Assembly: GCF_040222385.1 (NCBI RefSeq)
Contig: NZ_JAVKDF010000028.1
Coordinates: 115,519 to 179,518, forward strand
DNA: 64,000 nt
Direction: 5' to 3'
Origin: Imperialibacter sp040222385
GTDB lineage: Bacteria > Bacteroidota > Bacteroidia > Cytophagales > Cyclobacteriaceae
Shown here: positions 8,390 through 16,500 of the stretch, in pieces
Layout: every line of letters begins with the position of its first letter
Numbering within the stretch: the stretch's first letter is position 1
Notes under the pieces: model-generated
What the model saw: the letters and a program-made list of their open reading frames with translations, nothing else
The model's database searches: none
What the model was told of the DNA's origin: nothing
Position numbers and translations under genes: made by a program

Positions 8390-9441
8390 TATTCGTATTC
8401 CAGATAAGTACAGATGTAGTTGGGGTTTTGCTCCTGATTGAATTCGATCGCATCAAGAAGCTTTTTTTTGTCATAGGTGAATTCTCCACTTTGGGTGATG
8501 TTACCTGCTGCTGCCTTCATATAATACGAAATCAATTTTCCACTATCATTGAAATTCTCCTCATAGGTGCGGGTGGTATCGCCCGTAGTTTCATCTATAT
8601 GGAAATCTGAAATATGGCTGGGAGTGCCGTCACCATAGAAGGAGTTGGCCTTCTCTCTGATAACAAGCCGATCTTTGTTCAGCAGGCGAGCATGAGCAAT
8701 TTTGTTGTGCTTATTGTATTCATACTCCATCAATACCTCATCCTCAATAATGCTTGCAGTGGAGCTTGACATGTAGATGCGATCACCAAACTCATTGTAC
8801 TGGATCACTTGGGTAGCCACTTCATCGCTCGACACCACATTGAACCTTGTGAATGTTTCTTCCAGTAGTGTTTCGTCTTTGTAGGAGTAGGTGGCCACTG
8901 CGTGGGTTCTGTCCAGATTATCTCTTTCCTCTATTTTAATCGGGAAACCGTCAGGGTTCAGGGTGACAATCTTGCGCATTTCACTTCTCACCTGTCCGTT
9001 TTCAAGGAAGTCTGTTGTGAGGGTATCATATCCCAACTTGTCGTAATACTTAGTCTGAATGACAATATTGTTTAGGTTATACAGGTTTTGATAGGTTTTG
9101 TCGCCTTCCGGTCCATAGAAGTAGTGGGTTCTGCTTCTTAGCTCACCTGAATATTCATAGGCTGCTTGTTTCAGCAGCCTTCCTTCTTCGTCAAACTCTC
9201 TTTCTTCCAGCACCGTACTGCTACTCCTTGGCGCAGTCGCCTCACAGTCGTAAAGGTAGGTGGTGATTTTTCGAATATCGAGCGAGGCTATTTCTCTTTG
9301 ATACTTGAGTAATTCTTTTTTCTCGGGAGAAAGCCTGGGATCAACCGTCTCATCACCCTGAGTGGAGAGCCCGCCACAGGAAAATAATAGTGGAAATAGA
9401 ACGAGCGGAAAAGAATGGCGCATTATGCTGGCTAACCTCAT
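8380..9441 (-). CDS. Hypothetical lipoprotein with YD/RHS-like strand repeats
   Basis: The protein has 353 residues. Its signal (MRHSFPLVLFPLLFSCGG) ends in a lipobox, so it should be a lipoprotein. The ATG at 9441 sits 4 bp after the DUF4442 stop; a second ATG at 9423 would give a shorter n-region and is equally plausible. The body is a series of beta-strand pairs with recurring aromatic patterns (AAYEYSGELRSRTHYFYG, VIQYNEFGDRIYMSSS, LMEYEYNKHNKIAHARLL, GEFTYDKKKLLDAIEF), recalling YD-repeat proteins but without exact motifs. I do not recognise a named family. It probably shares a transcript with the DUF4442 gene. Confidence 0.8.
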   Translation of the reverse strand: MRLASIMRHSFPLVLFPLLFSCGGLSTQGDETVDPRLSPEKKELLKYQREIASLDIRKITTYLYDCEATAPRSSSTVLEEREFDEEGRLLKQAAYEYSGELRSRTHYFYGPEGDKTYQNLYNLNNIVIQTKYYDKLGYDTLTTDFLENGQVRSEMRKIVTLNPDGFPIKIEERDNLDRTHAVATYSYKDETLLEETFTRFNVVSSDEVATQVIQYNEFGDRIYMSSSTASIIEDEVLMEYEYNKHNKIAHARLLNKDRLVIREKANSFYGDGTPSHISDFHIDETTGDTTRTYEENFNDSGKLISYYMKAAAGNITQSGEFTYDKKKLLDAIEFNQEQNPNYICTYLEYEYYK

Positions 9442-9445
9442 AAAA

Positions 9446-9952
9446 TCACTTAGAACGTTGTTTAAAAGACCATGTGAAGTGAAAGACAGAAACGATTGTG
9501 CCGTCCTGCAAAGTGCCGGTGGTTTTGGCGGTCACAGTTTGAGGCTGCCCCGAGCTTATGGCTAGCTCAACTGCATCAAATATTCTCTGTCCATCCTCAC
9601 AGGTAAAAGTGGTTTTTCCAGTCGCTCTTTTTGGGAATTCTGCTTTCAAATCAACAATGATAGTAGCCACACTGGGGCTCCTGTCCGTTATCGCCAAAAG
9701 GGCAATGGAAGCTGTAGAAAGCTCTGCCGCCATGCTTTGAACAGCGAAATATATCGATTTGAAAGGGTTTTTGTTAAGCCATTTGAAAGGGATGGTAGTA
9801 ACAGCTCTGTCGTTGTTCAGTACCTTTAGTCTCATTCCGGCTATCCATCCCGCAGGTACATTGCCAAAGGTGTACATCCAGAAAAGAAATGGGTTCAACA
9901 TCCTCTGCCTGAACTTTTCCTGCTTTCCTGTAAGAGTAGTGGTGCTGCTCAT
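9446..9952 (-). CDS. DUF4442 hotdog-fold protein
   Basis: This 168-residue cytoplasmic protein carries features of DUF4442 (PF14539), a hotdog-fold group related to acyl-CoA thioesterases: NPFKSIYFAVQSMAAELSTA, then VDLKAEFPKRATGKTTFTCEDG. The conserved acidic residue at the start of the long hotdog helix falls in MAAELSTA. The substrate is unknown and could be an acyl-CoA or other thioester. It is separated from the upstream symporter gene by a good terminator and is followed after 4 bp by the lipoprotein gene. Confidence 0.8.
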   Translation of the reverse strand: MSSTTTLTGKQEKFRQRMLNPFLFWMYTFGNVPAGWIAGMRLKVLNNDRAVTTIPFKWLNKNPFKSIYFAVQSMAAELSTASIALLAITDRSPSVATIIVDLKAEFPKRATGKTTFTCEDGQRIFDAVELAISSGQPQTVTAKTTGTLQDGTIVSVFHFTWSFKQRSK

Positions 9953-9983
9953 AGTGCTGTGCCTTTGAATACCAGCGAAATTA

Positions 9984-10013
9984 ACAAAAAAGGCCCGGAT
10001 ATCTCCGAGCCTT
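9984..10013 (-). terminator. Rho-independent terminator of the symporter gene
   Basis: Read on the minus strand, the arms AAGGC-x-CGGA and TCCG-x-GCCTT form a 9-bp stem with one mismatch, followed by a T-run. It lies just after the stop of the symporter gene at 10034. Confidence 0.75.
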
Positions 10014-10033
10014 GAAATCTTATTGAGTAGGCG

Positions 10034-11857
10034 TTACCACCATACAATGTAGATGAGGGTAACCAGCACAACGATGATGAGCGCCATGGTGTTAAACTGC
10101 TTCGAAGACTTGTAAACCCTTTTGGATATATCAATGGCTTTTTTGTCGTAGTCAATGCCTTGAGAAAGGAACAGAGCCACCGCTACGAACATCAGGCTCA
10201 TCAGGTGAATAAGCGTTTTCCCAATATGGGTATCCATGCTCAGGACGGTTCCATCAAACATTTCGTGGTTACCGCCCTCCATGATGATAAAGAGGAAAAG
10301 ACAGCCAACAATGATAAGGAAATTCTGATCCTTCCATTTGAATCCTTCCTTGTCAATCCATGAGATGATGATCATCGCAAAGCAAAGGATAATGAACACA
10401 AAGCCCATTCGGTCAATAAATGGCACCTCAGGCACAAAGAAGTAGAAAAAGGCATTGATAGGTATGGAAAGCACTGCTACCCACAAGGCTGCGTTGGACG
10501 TTGACTTGCTCCAGAACATACCAAATAGGAAGATGACAGTGACAGCAGGGGTCACAAAGCCGGAAAACTCCTGGATGTACTGAAACATCTGATCAAAGCC
10601 TTCCAGAGCGGGCGTTACAAGGCACGCAATTGCTAAAGCGACGAAGCTGGTAATACGACCGACTTTCACCAGATTGGTTTCAGTAGATTCCTTATTGATG
10701 AACTTATGGTAAATGTCCATCGTGAAAATCGTGGCTGTTGAGTTCATCATAGAAGCCAATGATGAAATAATGGCACCAATTAAAGCGGCAAATGTTACCC
10801 CCTTGAGCCCGGCTGGCACAAGCGACAGCATAGCCGGATAAGACTTGTCAGGCTTCATGAGCCCGTCACTCATCATAGCATTAATGATGTTGGCATCTCC
10901 TGTTTTGTCGACAAGGTAAAATGCTGCAACACCCGGGATCACCACAAAGATGGGCATGATCACTTTCAGGAAGGCTGCGAATGCCACGCCTTTACGTGCT
11001 TCAGTAAGATCCTTGGCTGCAAGGGCTCGTTGTGTAATGTACTGATTGCATCCCCAGTAGGCCAGGTTAGCAATCCACATGCCTCCAATAAGTACTGAAA
11101 TTCCGGGCAAATCCATGTAGGACGACTTGGCCTCACCATTGATCATATAGGTGGAGTCTACATCAAAAACCATATCAAACTTGCCCGGTACTTCCCTGAT
11201 GAGGGTGAGGAAGCCACTAAAAGCACCTTCGCCGCCACTTACTAAATTAAGAGCGACTCCGGATACTAGAATGCCGCCGATGACAAGGAATATCACCTGG
11301 ATTATGTCGGTGTACGCTACAGCTTTTAATCCCCCGTAAATTGAATAAAGGAGAGCAAATGTGCCAAGCCCAAGGATGCCATACAGGAATGGAATGCCAA
11401 TAACGGTATTAAGTGCAAGCGCTCCCAGGAACATCACCGTTGTTAGGTTGACAAAAACATAGAGAAGGAGCCAGAACACAGCCAAACTAGTTCTTACCCT
11501 GCCATCATATCTCAGCAAGAGGAACTGGGGCATCGTGAAAATCTTCTTATTTAAATAGATGGGCAAAAGGTATTTGGCCACCAGTAGCAGCGTTACGGCT
11601 GCCATTAACTCGTAAGCAGCAATGGCCATTCCTATGGCGAATCCAGATCCGGACATGCCAATGATTTGCTCTGCCGATATGTTGGAGGCGATCAAAGAAG
11701 CGCCTATTGCATACCAGGGAAGTGATTTTCCTGCCAGAAAGTAATCGGTTGAATCCTGCTCAACGCCTTCCTTTTTTCTGGAGACCCACCAGGCAATGCC
11801 TATGATGATAAGAGCATAAATACAAAATACAACAATGTCAATTGACGAAAAGCTCAT
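10034..11857 (-). CDS. Sodium/solute symporter (SSS family, SGLT-like)
   Basis: The product has 607 residues and about 14 TM helices. It opens with IDIVVFCIYALIIIGIAWWVSRKKE and DYFLAGKSLPWYAIGASLIASNISAEQ, the typical first helices of SSS proteins with the sodium-site region. The stretch YSIYGGLKAVAYTDIIQV is the SSF signature and is very close to the bacterial sodium/galactose transporter type. This suggests import of a sugar or related polyol driven by sodium, though the substrate cannot be fixed from sequence. No carbohydrate catabolic gene is adjacent. The gene has its own terminator. Confidence 0.92.
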   Translation of the reverse strand: MSFSSIDIVVFCIYALIIIGIAWWVSRKKEGVEQDSTDYFLAGKSLPWYAIGASLIASNISAEQIIGMSGSGFAIGMAIAAYELMAAVTLLLVAKYLLPIYLNKKIFTMPQFLLLRYDGRVRTSLAVFWLLLYVFVNLTTVMFLGALALNTVIGIPFLYGILGLGTFALLYSIYGGLKAVAYTDIIQVIFLVIGGILVSGVALNLVSGGEGAFSGFLTLIREVPGKFDMVFDVDSTYMINGEAKSSYMDLPGISVLIGGMWIANLAYWGCNQYITQRALAAKDLTEARKGVAFAAFLKVIMPIFVVIPGVAAFYLVDKTGDANIINAMMSDGLMKPDKSYPAMLSLVPAGLKGVTFAALIGAIISSLASMMNSTATIFTMDIYHKFINKESTETNLVKVGRITSFVALAIACLVTPALEGFDQMFQYIQEFSGFVTPAVTVIFLFGMFWSKSTSNAALWVAVLSIPINAFFYFFVPEVPFIDRMGFVFIILCFAMIIISWIDKEGFKWKDQNFLIIVGCLFLFIIMEGGNHEMFDGTVLSMDTHIGKTLIHLMSLMFVAVALFLSQGIDYDKKAIDISKRVYKSSKQFNTMALIIVVLVTLIYIVWW

Positions 11858-12460
11858 AACAGCAATATGGTTTAAGTGGCTGGATTTTCACTAATTGGGC
11901 AGCATAATACGCATTTGCGGGCTTATCGCAAAGTAACTTTGGTTTAAATAGGCGTTGGGAATGGGCTGAAGCTAGGTCGAAGACAACTTAGAATTATACA
12001 AGTTATTGATGTTAAGCCCGAAACAGAACCACTCACTTCAAGTGTGTTGAGCGCTGCGAACACCATTATTATATAGGTTTCTTGCTCCCTTTAGACACAG
12101 GTTGGGCAAAACAGAGCTAAAAACTCGCCAACGGTGTTCGTTTATGACCACAAGTGTGTACGGATTTGAAAAAGGTTTGTAATCGACATGAACGGGGTAT
12201 TTCTTTTTTAAGTGGTGGAGAGGTTTTTTTTGCTTCTTTTTTGTAACCCTGAGCATGGCGGTTTATCGTCAGAGCCTGCGGCCTAACGATTGTTTTTTTG
12301 AAAATGCGTTAATAAACCATTGGTTCTATTGATAAAAAACTAATCCAGCTACCTTCTTTACTCCTTTGCCAGTTTTATTTTCAAATTTTCTTTCACCTTT
12401 TCTGAGAACTTGGCCGAAACCTTGCCCGTACAACATCACAAGGTTTAAAACTCGAATATT
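11858..12460. other. 603-bp intergenic region without a convincing gene
   Basis: The region separates two divergent genes and must contain both promoters. I see a perfect 8-bp inverted repeat (CGAACACC at 12057-12064, GGTGTTCG at 12133-12140), a CAAGTGTGT direct repeat near 12040 and 12150, and a plus-strand stem (ATCGT 12265-12269, ACGAT 12286-12290) followed by seven T at 12293-12299. These could mark a small plus-strand RNA, but no promoter or family match supports it. Confidence 0.4.
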
Positions 12461-13054
12461 ATGAAAAAAGTTATGTCAACAGCAGCAATGCTGGTAATGG
12501 TTACCAGTATGGCTTTAGCTTCCAAAAATACCAATGAAGCTACTAAATCCTCACAAGTAAAAATCACTCAAAGCACTGCGATGGGTATTTATAATCTGCG
12601 TTTCGACGCCGACAGCCCAGGTCAGGTAACAATCAAAATTGCCAACGAAAAAGGCAATACCCTTATGAAAGAAAAGATTGCTTACACTACTTCTTTTGAC
12701 CGCCCCTACAACTTGCAGGATCTGCCCGACGGAACTTACCGTATGACGGTTGAGCGGGACGGCAAGGTGATTGAAGAAACCATTCAGCATGTGAAGAACA
12801 GGTCGGCAGTAAGGGCAATTTACGATGTGGATGTTGAGGAGGTATCAAGCGGTAAATATCAGTTGGTGGTGAAGAAGACAGGTCATCAGGCAGTAAAAGT
12901 TAAGATTGCTGACAAGAATGGAGTCATCTTCTTTAATGGCGCCATTGACGAGATGGGTAGCTTCAGCAAAACATTCGACCTAAGCAACATAGTTGCCAGC
13001 GACGTGAAGATGGAAGTTACGATGGGCGACAAAACAATTGTCAGGAGCTTATAA
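12461..13054 (+). CDS. Small secreted protein with Ig-like repeats
   Basis: The protein has 197 residues, with signal peptide MKKVMSTAAMLVMVTSMALA. The mature part contains two similar ~75-residue beta-rich units: the first with VKITQSTAMGIYNLRF, GQVTIKIANEKGNTLMKEKI and LQDLPDGTYRMTVERDGKVIEE, the second with YQLVVKKTGHQAVKVKIADKNGVIFFNGAI. Each looks like a short immunoglobulin-type domain, similar to DUF3244-type secreted proteins of Bacteroidota. There is no catalytic motif and no T9SS tag, so the product is probably periplasmic or surface-associated. It is a single-gene transcript ended by the terminator at 13134-13160. Confidence 0.8.
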   Translation: MKKVMSTAAMLVMVTSMALASKNTNEATKSSQVKITQSTAMGIYNLRFDADSPGQVTIKIANEKGNTLMKEKIAYTTSFDRPYNLQDLPDGTYRMTVERDGKVIEETIQHVKNRSAVRAIYDVDVEEVSSGKYQLVVKKTGHQAVKVKIADKNGVIFFNGAIDEMGSFSKTFDLSNIVASDVKMEVTMGDKTIVRSL

Positions 13055-13133
13055 TATTTTTCTCGATACTGGTGAAAGCCAGCTTACTTTAGCCACTCAA
13101 AAGCAAAAAGGACTTTTTTAACTGAAAACATAG

Positions 13134-13160
13134 CCGGAGGCGAAGGCCTCCGGTTTTTTT
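13134..13160 (+). terminator. Rho-independent terminator
   Basis: A perfect 8-bp stem, CCGGAGGC and GCCTCCGG with loop GAAG, is followed by seven T. It lies about 80 bp after the small secreted protein gene. Confidence 0.9.
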
Positions 13161-13595
13161 ATGTTAAAGACTTAGGAATGGTGGGCTAGTCACATAATTT
13201 TTAGGCTAACAGAATGCCGGACTTACCGGTTTCAGTGCGAACTCTTATGTAATTTTTAACTCCGTTTTTGACAAAACATGCGCAAAACGGAATTTTATCC
13301 CCGGCAATTTTTATAAAATCGTGAAGCATGGCCGTGGGGGTTTCTAGTGACTGCTTCGATAAGTGACAGCTTTCTTTCGATGAAATGTCTAAATAGTTCG
13401 ACTAAGCGGAGACCCACTTGCAAACGTCGACGTGCCCCTTGGAGGGCTTTAATGCTAATTGCCTGTTTGTAATACCCAAGTGAGAGAGGAGCTAAAAACC
13501 AAAAAATCAGGACGATAGAAAGAGTTCCCTTTGTCAGGTGCAAAGACCATGGTCTGTCGCATAAGGAAAGTGAATTACTAATAACGTCCTGGAAT
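13161..13595. other. Long 5' leader region of the giant surface protein gene
   Basis: This 435-bp stretch ahead of 13596 has no coding sequence. It includes an inverted repeat (CCGTTTT 13262-13268, AAAACGG 13284-13290) and partially complementary GTGGG and CCCAC segments near 13335 and 13410. These could form an outer stem in an mRNA leader. I cannot match it to a known riboswitch. It is probably the promoter and leader of the large gene. Confidence 0.35.
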
Positions 13596-16500
13596 ATGAA
13601 TCTAACAAAACAAACAAATGGTCGGCATGCGCCATTTTTTTTGCGAGCCAGTAAATCGGGCTTAGACTTAGTGGGGATATTGTCCACCGTCGCCAATCAA
13701 ATCTCGTCAGCACTTAACCGGTCGTGGATGTATGGCTGGGGATTACCTCTCTTAGTAGTATTGACCTTGTTGACAATTGCGGATGACCTGAAAGCTCAAA
13801 CTACTGAGACCTTTGCCTCATCACCCACTTTGATTTCCCACCCGTCTGTTCCCTCGTGGAAGACGTCGGCTGAGGTTACCATTGGTGGAGTGGTTTACGA
13901 AATACAAAACGGAGGAAACGGAGGATGGGCTTTTTCCGGCAGCGGTGGAGTGTCAAATAGCTCCAGCCTTTTTTACAGCACGGCAGCCACTAGTTCAATC
14001 ACCATTAAGAGGAAAGATGGAGCCCGCTTTCAGTTTTATGGGGTATGGTTAAAATACAAAAATTTTACCAGCGGCTATACCGCCCCCTGGCTTACGGCCA
14101 ACTACAATGGTTCAGGCGCTTCGTCTGACACCTACGGTTCAAACACTACTGTCACAATATCAAAAAACTTGAATGTTACTACAGTGACTTTGATGTTTTC
14201 GGGCTTGTGGGAGCTTAATTTTGATAATTTGATTGTAGGCCCGGCAATTGCTTCGCTGCCTACTGTTACTACTACAGCCGCAGATTTGATAGGTGGAACG
14301 TATGCCAGTCTTGGTGGCAATGTAACCAGTGACGGCGGAGGTACCATTACGGACCGGGGGATCGTCTACAGCACCTCGCCGTCGCCCGCCATTGGCGATG
14401 GCCGGGGAGAGCAGGTGGCAATAGGTACCGGTTCAGGCGTTTTTTCGCAAACAGTCTCTGACTTTTCGCTCAGCACCACTTACTATGTAAGAGCATATGC
14501 CATCAATTCAGCCGGCACTTCTTACGGCTCACAAATAACTTTTACCACAACTGACGGCACTGGCCCGATCACGCTTTTGCCTTCAATGGACACTTATATT
14601 GAGGACGGTTCAGGCTATTCAACCTCACAAACCAACTACGTTGGAGACTGGTGGGGGTGGTACTCTGATGCAGCAATAAAATTTAACCTCGCCGCCGTTA
14701 CCGGTACCGTGTCCGACGCAAAGCTTCGGCTTTATGTAAGCGAAGTAGGCGCAGGCACAGTTTTCGCAAAAATCTGGGGCTCTAACGATGACGCCTGGCT
14801 TGCTACAACTAATGCTGTCCCCTCCAAAAACACCTCCCTAAGCGACAATGTGTCTATTACCGCCACAGGATGGAAGGAATTTGACGTCACCGCATTCATT
14901 AAGCAGCAAGCTGAGGGAGATGGCACTGCTTCGATGGTGATTGCTGGAAATACAGCAGAGGGAGATAATTGGTTTGGGTTCAAATCTGACAACAGCGCCA
15001 CCAACAAACCACAACTGGTGGTAACGGTGGCTGCTGGCAATACCGCACCTACGGCTTCTCTTGTAGCCATTTCTGGAGCGGCCGAAGTAGGGGGGACACT
15101 TACAGGAACCTACAATTATACCGACACAAACAGCGATGCTGAAAGTGGCTCGACTTACAAATGGTACAGGGGAGTTGCAGATGTTTGCGTGGCACCCGAT
15201 GCGATTGCTGGTGCTACACAAACCACCTACATCCTTCAGCCTGAAGACGAAGGCAAGTACATTACTTTTGAGGTAACACCCAGCGACGGTACTGATGCAG
15301 GAAGTGCTATGGTGAGTGAAAGGCTCGGCCCTGTTGTCCAAACTGTTTTGCTGGCCTCCAGCCCTACCATCTCTTTCTCGAACGAGGTTGGATTTGAAGA
15401 TAATATTGCCCAGGATGGTGACGGAGGATCGGCGGTGATCAGCGACCTCAACCTGCAGGTAATGCCTGTCAATAGCTCCGGCGTGAAGCTCGAAGCACAA
15501 CCTATCCAATACCACGACAACACGCAATCAGGTTGGTCAGGCTATCCGGCAATCATTACCTATGGAGACACAGATGCTCATTTCGGGTGGTCAATTAGAT
15601 CTGACAACGGAACTGCATTCTCTTTGGTCTCGGTAGATTTTCATGACTGGGGGGGCTATGAAGGCGACACGTTTGTTGCGGAGGCTTTTCTGGACGCCTC
15701 CTCAAAGGGAACAATAACATTTACCGGAAACCTGGACGGAAACTATATTGCGTTGACTAACTCCGGCATCTTGTCGTCGGTATTTGCCAATGTTGATGAA
15801 GTCAGAATTTATAAGCAGGGCGGCGCCAACTCATGGATCTCCTTGAACAACATTCAAGTTAGCTCCGCTGTCCTTACAGGCCCTCCTACGGTATCTTCCA
15901 CCACGCAAACAAACTTAGCATCAACCTCTGTTACACTTGGTGGAAATGTGACCTCCAATGGAGGTCTGGATGTAACGGAAAGAGGTGTCGTTTATGCTAC
16001 CACAGCTGGACCTACAATGGCTAACACGAAAGTACAGATTGGCTCAGGCACCGGCACATTCTCTCATAGCGTAACTGGACTGGAAGTGAATACCACTTAC
16101 TATTTTCGTGCTTACGCTATCAACTCACTGGGCACAAGCTATGGAAATGAATTGAGCTTTAGTACCCCAAAAATTGCTCAGACAATCAGTTTTGACCCTA
16201 TCAGCGAAAAAACTTGGGGCGACGAGCCATTTGCAGTAGGTATCGAAAGGACAGATCAAAACCAGGTAGTAACCTATGTAGCCACCGATCCTTCCATTGT
16301 CACAATCGTGGGCAATCAGGCTACTATTAAAAAGGCTGGGAGCACAACGATTACCGCATCTCAGGCAGGGGACGATACTTATGCAGTGGCTGTTGCTGTA
16401 GAGCAAACCCTTACAGTGAACAAAAAGGCTTTGACCGTCACAGCGGAAGATAAGACCAAAGAATATGGTGCGGCTGACCCTGCCAACACGGTAACCTACG

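Noticed and set aside
12038..12256. 72-codon minus-strand open frame in the 11858-12460 gap
   Set aside because: Composition is Lys-rich at the start and shows no domain, no signal and no promoter. The region is better explained as regulatory or non-coding.
12281..12287. GCCTAAC, which fits the integron attC inverse core
   Set aside because: No matching GTTRRRY core at a proper distance and no integrase or gene cassette in the window; a 7-mer match is expected by chance.
13350..13360. GATAAGTGAC shared by the leader of the giant gene and copy B of the tandem element (20618-20627)
   Set aside because: Only ten bases match, flanking sequence does not align, and copy A lacks it. Probably chance.
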